Counted from the first letter of the stretch, positions 1 to 11,731 are shown. The stretch: DNA of 64,000 bases from Tamarix chinensis (GCA_030549775.1 CM060172.1:129631122-129695121); one strand, 5' to 3'. The notes: generated from the sequence alone by a model not told the origin. Numbers and translations: made by a program.

Positions 1-2367
1 CAGTCCCTCCCATATATCCCCTATCGCGCTGACCTCTTCTCACCACATGATTCAGCAGCTAACAAACTTCCTAACCGAAATGATAGCAATAACAGAAGAT
101 GACAGCTACACTAAGGGAATTAACTAACAGAAATACATTGAAAAATAGATATGCAGTCCTGCCCAACTCATTCCCCTTCTCTAGTGACTCTGCATCTCAC
201 ATATGTCCTCTTGATCAATGGCCTATCAAAATCTTGCCTACTTTCATGGTTCGAATTTCCTGTTTAATTTCTAGAGGTTCGCTATTACTTTTCACCTTTC
301 GGTCCTTCAACTAATTATCTATGATTGCTAATTCGGTGATCAAGTGAGTCAACAAAGTTAAATCACAAGAAATTAAGTTTAAAGATTCAAACTTTCACCA
401 AGAATGTATACTAATTCATCATCAATTACCGTTCTTTTCTAATTTTGGACAAAGAATCTACTCACACATGATTGAGAATAAAGAATACATCAAATAAATA
501 TGCAATTTAGTCATAGGAAGAAATTAATTGAAGAGAAGAAAGAAATAACCAATCTTTTGATTGAAATCTTTAAGGTAAAGAGTTATAATCCAATCTTGCA
601 TAATAAATCATTTGTTTTCCTTCAATACTTGATTCTAGATCTAGATACTAATTGGCGGTGTTTGTGTGTATATACATACACATACATACATATATATAGA
701 TAGGTTTTTAAAATATGGAAAGAAATAAAGAAGTTTTATAAATATCGTAACCAAATCACATGTGTGACACATACTATCTTGCTTAAGTTGTGCTCCTTTG
801 AAAATTCTTTGGTATTCTGGCGGTAAATTTTTTGTTCAACCTTGGATTGATGTGATTCAAGTTGCGTCGGAAAGCTATTGAAGAGACCTACAAATGTGGT
901 CTTTTGAGTTTGTTCAGATTCACATTATATCATGGTTGAAATTTCAGTTTTGTATACACATGCATCCATTTTCTCCTCAAACCATGCATTCTAAATCTCA
1001 TTGTGGCTCCAAGATTTTATTTGACTTCAAACGATTGTCAAATCTTTCAATCTTGAGCCAATATCTACATATAAGAATATAAACTGAAGCAGTATCTTCG
1101 ATCTAAACACGAAATATGCACCAAACACCCATAAATTATGCTTGAAACACATTAAGATAACACATATTTTATGTGTTTATCATACACTAGTCTTATTTAC
1201 CCGATCCACAATTAGCTACCGGGAATTAGTCTGCTTTAGGGCGGGATCTTAGTAGATCTCAGCGCATTATCTACTCTGAACATTAATGATGTATTAGAGG
1301 GTATTGATACTAAAGGGTCTAGTCATCTAAGTGGTTTAATTGGCTTCGGCCGGACTTTATGTCTATTGATGGTTTCTTGGGTTCAATCAGACTTTATGTC
1401 TTTTAGTTTGAATGGCTTCCATGGTATTGTGAGGCTATAGGGTGGTGACCCAACCCATTGCTCAAAAAGAAAATAATAGTTTATAATTAATTACCCTAAT
1501 GGATTGTGGAAAATGGACCTAATGGGTGATTCGTGTATGTAGATCGTAGGGGAGCCTAGTGAGTTATTGAATAACTTCCTTGCTTGATTATATGTGGTTA
1601 TTAGTGACATTTATATTATGATGACAAGCATGATGAGTTATGAATTGTCTAAGCTTGGTATGAAATCCTAATGCATCGGATGATTATAATAGCGCATGTA
1701 TATCTAATTGTATCGTGTAAGTATGATATGTGTTTAGCATGATTTCTATATTATGTGTTGGCCTTACATGCTTGCAACACCCATGAAGAAGGTAACTTGG
1801 CTTATTCAGTATGTAGCGTATTGATGTGTTCGTTTTTTCGGTCACTTGTTCAATCCCACAAATAAAGGACCATGTGCAGACTTTTGGGATGGCCAATAGT
1901 TGCCCTACTTTGTGTTGGGTTTGGGGGCCTGGGAGTGTGGACACCTGGAAATATTTTTGGAGGTCTTTGAGGGACCAGGATTTTGGGCTTTGTCCTACTG
2001 ATGTTTTATTTCCATTGTATTTTAGGAATTTCTGTTTACTCTCTTCTCTGAAATTTGGATATTTTGGGGGCTTGTTGCAGCCTTGTTTTGTAAATACTTA
2101 ATTGTGGTAGCCGTATATTATATCTTTGTGCACTCTATTTTTCATATTTGGTTTGGTTAGTTTTCTTAGCCTTGTATCTAACATGGGAGGAGCGGTAGAT
2201 GTCTATCCTGTGTTAGGTGCGGCGGTAATACCCTGTTTTTCTTCTTTCTATATGTGTGTGGTATTTTTTTGCTTTTGCAATGTTTTAAAGTAAAATTTTT
2301 CAGTAGAAAAAATGAGGGTACTACACTTATGTTCTTCCTTTCACTTACTCTATAGATAAAATCCATT
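1..2367. other. Non-genic AT-rich DNA, probable repeat remnants
   Basis: No gene can be supported here. Short open frames in this stretch have no recognisable motif and no codon structure. A direct repeat is visible at 1353 and 1390, where the 12-mer GACTTTATGTCT recurs 37 bp apart within related flanks. The stretch 1200-2230 has the look of an old LTR (mixed composition, ending near a GGTAATACCC motif), but I found no matching partner in the window, so this is only an impression. A short CATA/TATA-rich microsatellite lies near 670-700. Confidence 0.4.
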
Positions 2368-3050
2368 AATCTTAGGGTTTAAGGCTAGATTTCAGTATTA
2401 TGGTTTAGTGTTTAGGGTTGAGGCACTTTTATTATGGTTTAAGAATTATAGTTTATATTTTGGATTTATGGTTTGGGCTTAGGTTTAGGGATTGTTGTTA
2501 ATCCTGAGGGTTTATGGATTAGACATTAGAGTTGAGGGTTTTAGGTTTAGGTATAAGGATTTGACTCTTGGTGTGTATGACTTAGGTTTACGGTTTAGGT
2601 GTTAGGCATTTGGGTTTATGATTAGGTTTGAGGGTTGGGATTTAGGATTATGCATTACGGTTTAAGAGTTGGTGTTTAGGATTCTGGGTTAGTTAGTCCC
2701 TTAGGCTTAGGGTTTCATATTTAAATCTTTGAGGTTTTATTACTTAAGGTATAGTGTTTCATAATTTACGGTTTAGGTTTTGCGGTTTTGTACTTTAAGA
2801 TTTTGTAATTCAAGGTTTAGGGTTTACCAATTTTCGGTTTTCCAATTTAGGGTTTATGATAATATAGGGTTTATGGTATTTGTACTAGATTTTGGATTTA
2901 TGTTTTAGGGTTTAGAGTTCATGGCTTTGCAATTTAGGCTTTATGTTTCTATAATGCCGGGTTTAGGGTTTGGGGTTTAGGTTTTTGTAATTTAGGGTTA
3001 AAGTTTTGTGATTGAATAGGGTTTTATAATCTATGGTTTAGGGTTTAGAT
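2368..3050 (+). repeat. Degenerate telomere-like (TTTAGGG) interstitial tract
   Basis: The + strand is built of variants of the plant telomere unit. Exact TTTAGGG units appear near 2404, 2482, 2816, 2846, 2905, 2961, 2991 and 3036. Between them run diverged forms such as TTTATGG, TTTACGG, TTTAGTG and GTTTAGG. The strand bias (G-rich strand always on +) holds throughout, as expected for a decayed telomeric array rather than a chance run. It ends about 400 bp upstream of the PPR gene. An alternative is an unrelated minisatellite that happens to share the GGTTTA core. Confidence 0.6.
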
Positions 3051-3106
3051 GGTGTTGGTGTTGGTGGTGGTGGTCTTGTTGGTGGTGTGGTATGTGGTGT
3101 GTGTTG
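3051..3106 (+). repeat. GGT/GT-rich microsatellite
   Basis: An imperfect run of GGTGTT, GGTGGT and GTGTGG units directly abuts the telomere-like tract on its right side. Confidence 0.7.
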
Positions 3107-3435
3107 CTACCTATACATATATATTTGTTTGGGTAAGATCTTGACCATTGAATGAGCATGGATCCATTAGTCATGATTTGGTTTTACATACTTATTTTAA
3201 GGAAAGTATTTTGTGACCCTCGCCATATATATGTGCAAGTATATACATAACCAACATCATTTATTCTCTACGAATAGTAAAATTTTCACCAGTGATGTCT
3301 TTAATGGTTGTTGCAGGTGATTCTGTTTCATGTTTTTTTGTGGGAAATGACATATTGCTGTGTTCATGAGGAAGAAATGGTATATAAAGAGAGTGAAGCA
3401 ACATGTGAGGTGTCTGTGATCTTGCTATTGTAGCC
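3107..3435 (+). promoter_or_regulatory. 5' flank of the PPR gene
   Basis: AT-rich flank and probable 5' UTR of the PPR gene. I do not see a convincing TATA box at a fixed distance. A TTGTTGCAG-GT string near 3309-3320 could be a splice acceptor of an upstream non-coding exon. This is inference only. Confidence 0.3.
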
Positions 3436-3525
3436 ATGTTATCATCAGCATCAACATTTTATACAGTGTATGCGGATTTCTTATGGTTCTTTTCCACCAA
3501 GCAATGTGTTGATATCTCAAATTGA
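3436..3525 (+). promoter_or_regulatory. Upstream ORF overlapping the PPR start codon
   Basis: An ATG at 3436 lies 34 bp before the PPR start in another frame. It opens a 29-codon frame that ends with TGA at 3523-3525, so it overlaps the first codons of the main ORF. In the PPR frame itself a TAG at 3431-3433 closes the path upstream, and no earlier in-frame ATG exists between it and 3470. If the transcript includes 3436, the main ORF would depend on leaky scanning. If transcription starts between the two ATGs, the uORF is irrelevant. Confidence 0.45.
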
Positions 3526-5686
3526 AAGAATCATTCCTAGAAACTGGAAGCAAAATATAGACAACCGGCTGTCCAAGTTCAATACTGCCAAAGCACATGG
3601 TGATCTATTTATGCTTGATCATCTTATTATATCCCTGAAGGAATTCAGCCGCCAAGGCTGTCTCCAGAAAGCTTTTGAGATATTCTCTCTTATCCAGCAT
3701 CATGTTTCTTCTTCTGGTTGTAATGACCTCATTGTACAGCCCTTTTCTTCTCTTCTGGTGGTATGTGCTAATCGTAAATCACTATTACAGGGTAAGCAGC
3801 TCCATGCACAAATGATTAATTTGGGCCTTGGTCAAAATCCTTCGTTGATTTCAAAAATGGCAACTATGTATTCCTCCTGCAATCTTCTGTATGATGCACA
3901 TCTGATAGCTGAAGGTTCTCAAATTTTGCATCCTGTGCCTTGGAATGTGGTTATATCTGCTTATGTTAGAAATGGACTTTTCATGGAGGCATTGTCTGCA
4001 TATAAACAAATGTTGAAAATGGGGGTTAGGCCAGATCAGTTCACTTATCCATCTGTACTCAAGGCCTGTGGTGAACAGCTTGATATAGCTTTTGGTAAGG
4101 ATATTCATGGATCCATCAAGGCTAGCCATCATGAGAGGTGCCTTTATGTGCAAAATGCATTGATTTCTATGTACGGGAAATTTGGAAAAGTCGAGATTGC
4201 ACGTGAAATTTTTGACAAGATGCTGGAAAAGGATGCAGTCTCTTGGAACACCATGATCTCTGCATATGCCACTACCAACATGTGGGAGAAAGCGATTGAG
4301 TTGTTTGAGGGTATGCTTAGGCAAGGTGTTCAAGTCAATATTATAATTTGGAATACTATGGCTGGATTGCACCTGCACACTGGTAACTTTAAATGTGTTT
4401 TGCAATTGTTTTCTCGGATGAAAGCTTGTGGAACTCAGTTGGATGATGTTGGAATGACAATTAGTTTAATTGCGTGTTCTCGCCTTGGAGTTCTAAAGTC
4501 TGGGAAAGAAATTCATGCTTGTGCCATTCGTACTGGTTGCTATGAGTGTGAAAATCTGAAAAATGCATTGGTAACCACGTATGCAAGGTGTGAAGATCTG
4601 AAACATGCATATTTAGTGTTTCAACTGATGGAGGATAAGAGTATAGTTGCTTGGAATTCCATCATTTCTGGTTATGCTCATTGTGATAAATTGGAGGAAG
4701 CTTCCAACTTGTTCAGAGAAATGCTGCTTTCTGGGTTGGAACCTAATAATGTGACAATTGCGAGTGTACTTCCCCTTTGTGCTCGATTATTGGATCTTCA
4801 GCATGGTAAAGAAATCCACTGCTATATCACCAAGCAGAAAGGGTTCAAGGATCATTTAGTGTTATGGAACTCTCTTGTTGATATGTATGCAAGATCAGGT
4901 AAAATTGCAGATGCGAAAAAGGTGTTTGATTTGTTGAGTAGGAAGGATAAGATTACGTACACTTCTCTTATGGCTGGCTATGGAATGCAAGGAGAAGGAA
5001 AAATTGCGCTTGAACTTTTTGAAGAAATGCTTGGTTGTGGGATTGAACCAGATCATATAACTATGGTTGCTGTTTTATCAGCATGCAGTCACGCACGTCT
5101 TGTGAAAGAAGGTCAACTTTTGTTTAATAAAATGTTGAGTGTTTATGGCATAAAACCATGCCTTGAGCATTTTTCTTGTATGGTTGACCTTTTTGGCAGG
5201 GCTGGGTTGCTAAAGAAAGCATTAGAGACCATAAGAACGATGCCTTTTCAACCAAACCCTGAAATGTGGGTGACTCTTATTGGAGCTTGCCAAGTCCATG
5301 GCAACACGGAACTAGCAGAGTTGGCTGCCGAGAAGCTATTGGAAATGAGGCCTGAAAATTCTGGATATTATGTATTGATTGCTAATATGTATGCTGCTTC
5401 TGGTCGCTGGGACAAGCTAGCTAAGGTAAGAGCTTATATGAGGGACTTAGGGGTGGTAAAGGCTACAGGGTATTCTTGGACAGATATAGGCACTTGTTTT
5501 CAGCCTTTCTCTTCAGGAGACACATCCCTGAAGCTTGTAGATGGGATGAATCCGCTGTTAGAGGGATTGAGGGACCAAATCAAAGATGCTGGATATATTC
5601 CTTCAGAAGATATGGTTGGTAGTGGTGATACTGTTGATGGCCAAACACTGTGGAACGGCCAGGATATTATAGCAGTTGCAAATTGA
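3470..5686 (+). CDS. Pentatricopeptide repeat protein, PLS class with E/E+ C-terminus
   Basis: An intronless ORF of 738 codons. PPR proteins bind organelle RNA in a sequence-specific way. PLS-class members with E domains usually take part in C-to-U editing in plastids or mitochondria, with a DYW partner in trans when they lack DYW themselves. Tandem PPR units run from about residue 45 to 595, with the usual signatures (WNVVISAYVRNG, WNTMISAYA, WNSIISGYAH, YTSLMAGYGMQGE, ACSHARLVKEG). The E motif starts at residue 596 (NPEMWVTLIGAC) and an E+-like tail follows (SWTDIG...FSSGDTS). No DYW domain is present. From memory it resembles the Arabidopsis At1g22830/At1g71490 E-subclass pair. The N-terminus is basic and could be an organelle transit peptide; I cannot decide mitochondrion or plastid. 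ATG 3470 is the first in-frame start after a stop at 3431. No breaks are seen. Confidence 0.93.
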   Translation: MRISYGSFPPSNVLISQIERIIPRNWKQNIDNRLSKFNTAKAHGDLFMLDHLIISLKEFSRQGCLQKAFEIFSLIQHHVSSSGCNDLIVQPFSSLLVVCANRKSLLQGKQLHAQMINLGLGQNPSLISKMATMYSSCNLLYDAHLIAEGSQILHPVPWNVVISAYVRNGLFMEALSAYKQMLKMGVRPDQFTYPSVLKACGEQLDIAFGKDIHGSIKASHHERCLYVQNALISMYGKFGKVEIAREIFDKMLEKDAVSWNTMISAYATTNMWEKAIELFEGMLRQGVQVNIIIWNTMAGLHLHTGNFKCVLQLFSRMKACGTQLDDVGMTISLIACSRLGVLKSGKEIHACAIRTGCYECENLKNALVTTYARCEDLKHAYLVFQLMEDKSIVAWNSIISGYAHCDKLEEASNLFREMLLSGLEPNNVTIASVLPLCARLLDLQHGKEIHCYITKQKGFKDHLVLWNSLVDMYARSGKIADAKKVFDLLSRKDKITYTSLMAGYGMQGEGKIALELFEEMLGCGIEPDHITMVAVLSACSHARLVKEGQLLFNKMLSVYGIKPCLEHFSCMVDLFGRAGLLKKALETIRTMPFQPNPEMWVTLIGACQVHGNTELAELAAEKLLEMRPENSGYYVLIANMYAASGRWDKLAKVRAYMRDLGVVKATGYSWTDIGTCFQPFSSGDTSLKLVDGMNPLLEGLRDQIKDAGYIPSEDMVGSGDTVDGQTLWNGQDIIAVAN

Positions 5687-6147
5687 CCTTTCCAAATATG
5701 TGCGTCTTATTTGTGCATCAGACCACGACAAACATATGCTGATTCCTGGTACATAATTTAGTCCTCATATCTATATTCAAAGGACTGATGTTTGGAAGCC
5801 TGATATGTGCTTTCTTTGTATTAAGTATTTTCCTGCCATTCTCTGATGTGGATGATGATGTGTGATATAATAATATTATCTCTGGTGTGTAGGCAATCAA
5901 TATTTGTGGTATTTTTATCTCTTCTGTAAGAAAAGTCGTGCAATTGTTGAAATAAGGTGCTTTACAAAGTAAGGTGCTAAATTATGATGACTCGCCTTGT
6001 GCATCTCACAAGCATGATGACTAGGTCACCCTCATTGTTTGTTTAAATTAGATAGTTGGCTGTTACCCTTTTGGCTCTTTTGTAACCTTTATTCTCAAAT
6101 CTTGTCACCAGGTGAAGGGGACTGTCTATGTAATTGATACCTAGTCA
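5687..6147 (+). other. 3' flank of the PPR gene
   Basis: AT-rich DNA after the PPR stop, probably 3' UTR at its start. No gene is seen. From about 6090 it forms the left half of a duplicated segment (see 6091-7210). Confidence 0.5.
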
Positions 6148-7210
6148 ATTACGAGTAGGGCTGTGCAGAAAAATCTAGATCCGAAAAACTGATCTGGTAT
6201 CCGAAAAAACCGATCCAAAATTTTGGATATCCGATCTGATTTTTTAGTGGATTATCCGATCCGTAAAAAATATCTGGCTTTAAGAATAAGCCAGTTATAT
6301 TTAGGCATAATTTAATTTATAATCTGATTTTTTTCTTTCAATCTTCACGTTTGGATCATTTTTTTACTATAGTACATAAGTCTAAAAATAATTTACTAAA
6401 CTAAAGTCTAAAATAAACATCCACACTCTACAAATAGTCAAATAGGTCACAGCCCACACACACGCAAGCACCCAAACGAGAAAAAAAAACTCCTAAATTT
6501 GCTGAGTCTCCTAACTTAGGTCGTTCCACGGTTCTAGAGTGTCATTGTTTAAAAATCTTTGTCACTAATTTTTGTGAATATGATTAATCATGTATTATAT
6601 CTTTTTGTATGCAGGTTGAACAATTAAACAAGTGTTTCTGCAATATTTTTTTTTAATTATAGATTATATATGTAAATTTAATAATCGGATATTTTTTTTC
6701 AATAATTGGATATATTTGAAATCTGATATGATATTTCGGATATCCGAAACGTCGGATATCCGGAATATTCAGATGCGGATTCGGATATAGGATATCGAAT
6801 ATCCGAAAAAAAATATTTGTTCGGATGCGGATATCCGAAAATGCACACCCCTAATTATGAGTCCCTTGTTTGATTTCTTATCAATTCTAGATTTTCAGTT
6901 GATCTGAGAAAACTTAAGAGGACTCTATTTCAGATATTAATAATCTTGTTTTTTCCTCCTTTTCTGGTTTTGAAAGTTGGAAGATGCTACTGATTCTTTC
7001 TGTTCAGGAATGCACCACAAGATTATTGTTCTCGTCTCTTGTCTAGTGGATTGATGGGGTTTCCTATGTAACCAATAGCTTGTTTGATTTATTGTCAATT
7101 CTAGGCTTTGATGTCGAGACCAGGAAATGGAAGAGAAGTTTATTTCAGGGATCAAGGTAATCTCATTTCCTTTCTAGATTTGGATTCTGTTCGTGGCTGC
7201 ACCACTTGAC
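6091..7210 (+). repeat. Tandem duplication, left copy split by a MITE
   Basis: Two diverged copies of a segment lie in tandem. Shared strings include CTATGTAA(T/C)(T/C), then CTTGTTTGATTT at 6864 and 7079, TCAATTCTAG soon after each, and GCACCAC at 7012 and 7199. With the 698-bp MITE at 6156-6853 removed, the left copy runs from about 6091 to 7020 and the right from about 7022 to 7210. The MITE is absent from the right copy, so it inserted after the duplication. The segment may be part of the 3' UTR of the PPR gene, but that is inference. Confidence 0.55.
6156..6853. mobile_element. hAT-type MITE with 8-bp target duplication
   Basis: Left end TAGGGCTGTGCA and right end TGCACACCCCTA are inverted copies (one mismatch). 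They are flanked by ATTACGAG (6148-6155) and ATTATGAG (6854-6861), an 8-bp target duplication with one change. This size of duplication and the TAGGG-GTGCA ends are typical of the hAT superfamily. The inside has no coding capacity. It carries many GGATATCCGA-like palindromic units near both ends, likely subterminal repeats bound by a transposase supplied from elsewhere. Confidence 0.85.
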
Positions 7211-9370
7211 TTTTATTGAAACTTGAAAGAAAAATACTGCCTTTCAGGCTAAATAGTCATAATTAGTTAAGACTATAATAGAAATCCAGCATCTAAAATA
7301 TTTAGCTTGTATCACTCTAGCTTGTTCTTGAGGAGAGGATTTGGATCTCTTGACTCTGTGTTTAAAGCAAATGAACAGTTAGAACTGTAAAGGAATCTTA
7401 CCATTTAAGAAAACCAAAAAAGGAAGAGCAACGGCAAACGGCTTTTCTGCGAGCTTATTGAATCGAAGCGCAGTTGCTATCATTGCTGAATATGTGGTGG
7501 AAGAAATTGGAGATTTAACTAGCAAATTCTTTATTCTCCATGAGAGACTGATTACCCTGTGTTAGGGTCTACTTGGTGATATGGCAAATGAGTTAACTGC
7601 AGCAAACAACAGACACCACGATTATTATGAGAGGATTATTGGAATACTGCACTCGTTCTGCTTAGTTCTTTATTATTGTTCTTTGAACATCAATATTTTT
7701 TTCAGCGATGTAGAGGCAAAATCAAGTGGATCCAATTATGCTTAATAAACTATTCCGTCTCATGCAGGAAGCCGGAAAACGTGACGGGGACTTTTTTGTC
7801 TGTACGTGCTGGCCTAGGAAAAAGTCAATGCTTAATAAACTTTTCTTTATTCAGTCTCATGATGCAGGAAGCCTAGAAGAGCGATGAAGGCATGTTCAAT
7901 ACGCCAGCCAAAAGATTCGTGAGTTTGTTACTTTTGGATTTTTTATTTTTATTTTTACTGACATTAATATATTAATCTGGGCCTTTCAAATTATTAATAT
8001 AAAGTGTTAGTTCTTGGAAATGGGTTTTAGAGAAGACCATAAATAAATGCTTCCTCATTATTTTGTCTGCAAGGGTTCGAACGTAGTACTTATAAAGAAA
8101 AATAATCAAGTTGATATTAACAATGCCACATCATTAATTTTATAGCATTTATCCTTGTTATTAATGACTTTCTTCATCAAACATAGGGAGTCGTAGATAA
8201 ATTAATAGAAATTTATGTATTAAGTCAAGTTTTTAGTTCTATTTTCTTATTAAGGTTTTAAATTTTTTTGTTCATTTTAGGTAGTTTTTAGACACGCCTC
8301 TTCAATACTTTCATCAATAATATACCAAAATTTACATTAATTAGTTAAATAAAATAACTACATATTATTTATAGAGTCACAAATATTATAAAAGAAAATA
8401 TTTTTACTATTAATATTGTAGCCTTGTAAAATTAGAAATAATTAATATTTCAATGGAAAACATTTGGTAACTAATTAATACACTATTAGCGTATAACATT
8501 AAATAATGATATTATATGGTGAAAAGTAGGTAAGCATGGTCATTATCATTCTATCGATGTTAATTGATGATACTATTATGCATGTTAAAGACAAACCTTT
8601 TAGGTTTATATTTCAATGCGAAATAATTATACTATTCGGGAAAACTAATATATTCACGATGCGCATAATAATACTAATGTAGCTGAGTAAGATACTTATC
8701 TTATTTGAAGTTTACTCTTGCATGTATTCTGTACGCTAGAATCTTTGGATGTTTATGCTCATAATATATTCATTTATTTATAATAATATCATTATATTAT
8801 CTTCATATAATAATATCTTTAAGATTTTTCCTAAGGTGTACTTGTGTTGTCTAAATTACCGCGCTCAGATATTTATGGTAACATCTTCATCTGAATGAAG
8901 TGGTGTCTCTATCTATATATGTATTTGATACATTATAATGTCCGGATACATTGATACGTAATTAATTAATATGAATGACATGTTAGAAAATATATTAAGT
9001 TGAGCTAATTATGAAAAAAAAAAAGATCATAAACCTTAATCGATTTATAATATAAAAAGATGACCTATACTTAAAATTTCCCAATAAATTAATGTCTCTT
9101 GCCAATTGCCATTTTTTAATAGCATAAAACCACGATGCTGTGATTTGACCCATCAAAGAGGAGAAAACTGCAAAAGAAAAAGACAGGTACGTATCTTCAG
9201 CCATTTGTGATTTCTCCCTCAGAAGAACATCCACATATATGTATAATAGAAACAGTTAGAAATCGCCCACGCTTGCTCATTAGTGCTATTACAACTAGAA
9301 CATTTGGGCATTTGCTGCAACTATTTCTAGATTCATAGAGTATCTTTGTCGGACTTTCTGGGTGCTTTTA
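7211..9370. other. Intergenic DNA between PPR and MTP8; MTP8 promoter at its right end
   Basis: No gene is recognised. Around 7420-7560 an open stretch of about 50 codons on the + strand reads EYVVEEIGDLTSKFFILHER in part. I do not recognise it and it has no support beyond openness. A short repeat, ATGCTTAATAAACT followed by (A/G)TGCAGGAAGCC, occurs near 7738 and 7829. From 7930 to 9000 the DNA is very AT-rich. The region 9235-9370 is the probable 5' UTR of MTP8. Confidence 0.4.
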
Positions 9371-11266
9371 ATGGAGGGAAGTCCAGGACCGAAATCCCTA
9401 TTACTGGATAGTCCATATAAACGGAAGTTGAGTGGAAGTGGTCGGTGGTCCAGACTCAGCTGCCGGAACTCAGTCAACTCATTGAGAAATGACTTTATTT
9501 CAAGGCTGCCCAGCAAAGTCCGTTCAGGACTTGACATGGAGTCGTCTTATGACATTGACTTATCCAAAACCTCGGACTTATCTCAAGGTATATTAATTGC
9601 TCATATCTGTACGTTTGTTTCTTGAGTTTCTGTTAAATTCCTTGCTGTTATTGATATGGATGCAAATACATATGTAAGTGTATAGGTGAGGTGGAGTATT
9701 ATGAGAAACAATTTGCAACGTTAAAGTCATTTGAGGAAGTAGATCGTGTGGTAGAATTGGATACACCTGATGAGGAGGAGGAGGCTGAGGAACAAGTTCA
9801 ACATGAAAGAGCAATGAAGATATCCAATTATGCGAACATCATACTTTTAGCACTCAAGGTATCATGTCTCTAACTATTTCTACATTTTTCTGTAGGTTTA
9901 GCTTGATTAGTGTATTATTATTCATTCATGGATTCATAAGTGTAGAGGACTACTGTTGCATTAATACATTCATTATTCCTTTGTTTTTTCACCCCACGTA
10001 TAGATCTATGCGACAGTAAAGAGTGGATCTCTAGCCATTGCTGCATCAACATTGGATTCACTGCTTGACCTTTTGGCCGGTGGTATACTTTGGTTCACAC
10101 ACGTCTCCATGAAAAACATCAACATCTACAAATATCCAATTGGGAAATTGAGAGTTCAGCCTGTTGGAATCATTATTTTTGCTGCTGTCATGGCCACGTT
10201 AGGTAACATGCATGTACAACAAATATGCATATCGTGTGTCTGCATTTAAGTTTTGCCCATTTAAACTCTGAAGTCATGTTGCTTATATATGTACTATACG
10301 TAGGATTTCAGATATTGATTCAGGCTGTGGAGCAGTTGATTGAAGATGATCCTTCTGATCAAATGTCGTCTTACCAGTTGGTTTGGTTATGTGCTATTAT
10401 GATTACAGCTACTGTCGTGAAGCTAGGTCTTTTCCTTTACTGTAGAACCTCGGGAAACAAGATAGTCCGTGCGTATGCAAAGGTATATGATAGGAGTAAT
10501 TGGTGTTTGGGTTCCTGAATCTTCGGGTTGTTTGTAGTTTCAAATCCATAAGCCCATTTTATTTGTTGTTGATTTCCTGTGTGACAGGATCATTATTTCG
10601 ATGTGGTGACAAATGTCGTGGGATTAATTGCTGCAATTCTTGGTGATAAAATCTATTGGTGGATCGATCCTGCTGGCGCTGTAGTCCTGGCGCTATACAC
10701 CATCAGCAATTGGTCAGGAACAGTTATGGAGAATGCAGGTATGTTATTTTTTTTTTAGTCTCTCTTCCCCCCCCCCCCCCCCAAAACGAGATTTTTAGGT
10801 CAAGAAGAAACGATACTAGACCTTAACGCCAGGCTTGTTGTTGCAGTTTCCCTCATTGGGCAATCAGCTCCTCCAGAGGTTTTGCAGAAATTGACATATC
10901 TTGCTATAAGGCATCCACAAATCAAGCGTGTTGATACAGTTCGCGCTTACACCTTCGGCGTGCTTTACTTTGTGGAGGTGAGTAGTACGAGAGCATCTAG
11001 TTCCCCATCTGGCCTCTGCCTGCCATCAGTAAACCTCTTGACATGTTTTTATTGTTGAAACGTCTATCTATATTCTAACTACGAAGGTTGATATCGAGCT
11101 CCCTGAGGAACTCCCATTGAAAGTAGCACATGAAATAGGAGAGACGCTGCAGATTAAGCTAGAGAAACTTCCAGAAGTTGAGCGGGCATTCGTTCACCTC
11201 GATTTTGAATGCGACCACAAACCGGAGCATACTGTTATTGATCGGCTGCCCAATATCGAGCCTTGA
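9371..11266 (+). CDS. MTP8: Metal tolerance protein 8, Mn-type cation diffusion facilitator
   Basis: Seven coding exons: 9371-9587, 9686-9858, 10004-10202, 10304-10482, 10588-10738, 10847-10977 and 11087-11266. All introns are GT-AG, giving 409 aa, close to the usual length of the family. MTP8 is a proton-coupled manganese (and iron) transporter that loads these metals into the vacuole. Residues 1-110 are cytosolic, with an acidic run (DEEEEAEEQ). Six membrane segments follow at about 116-136, 139-160, 180-200, 221-240, 260-280 and 285-302. The metal site is formed by two DxxxD motifs, DSLLD at 148-152 (TM2) and DHYFD at 257-261 (TM5); both are DxxxD, as in Mn-type CDF proteins. The C-terminal cytosolic domain (about 307-409) ends in the conserved [17 protein letters not shown]. 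The start at 9371 matches the family N-terminus. Assignment to MTP8 rather than MTP9-11 rests on recalled similarity along the whole protein, including [15 protein letters not shown]. Confidence 0.95.
10767..10782 (+). repeat. Poly-C run in MTP8 intron 5
   Basis: Sixteen C in a row, preceded by a T run, within the intron between exons 5 and 6. Such runs are prone to length variation and sequencing error. Confidence 0.85.
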
Positions 11267-11731
11267 AACTCTCTTTTGGTTATGGGGAGTACATGTTGAC
11301 TGGACCGACCTGAGATGCCGAAGTTCCTCGCATCCGCAGCAATGAGTGTGTGTGTGACTAGGTTGTTCATTTCCATTTCCTTCTTAGTTTGGTTGCTGCC
11401 GTCTTAAGGTAAACCAAAGCGCACCAAAGAAAGAAGTATTTGCTTTCCCGGATTCTGTCGAGCATTATTTTTATGCTTCTTAAGAGGGGACTACCAGACC
11501 AGTGAACCTTTTTGTTGCGACGCTGAAGCAGCTATTGCGAGCGAGCGTATCTCTTTTCATTCATTCCAATAATTTACGCAGGATATTTTTCCTATTTATA
11601 TATAGAAATATATGCCGTTGATTCAAAACGGTCGATGCTGAATGTGCAAAAGTAGGCTAGTCCGCTCAATGCGATCCATTCATAATAATTCTAAAATCAC
11701 CCGACTTATGAAAGCCTAATGGTATGTGTCG

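Noticed and set aside
3851..4405. 184-codon open frame antisense to the PPR gene
   Set aside because: Shadow of the real coding frame; no motif of its own.
7420..7560. Open stretch of about 50 codons reading EEIGDLTSKFFILHER in part
   Set aside because: Not recognised; too short, with no homologous exon nearby. Could be 3' UTR or a gene relic.
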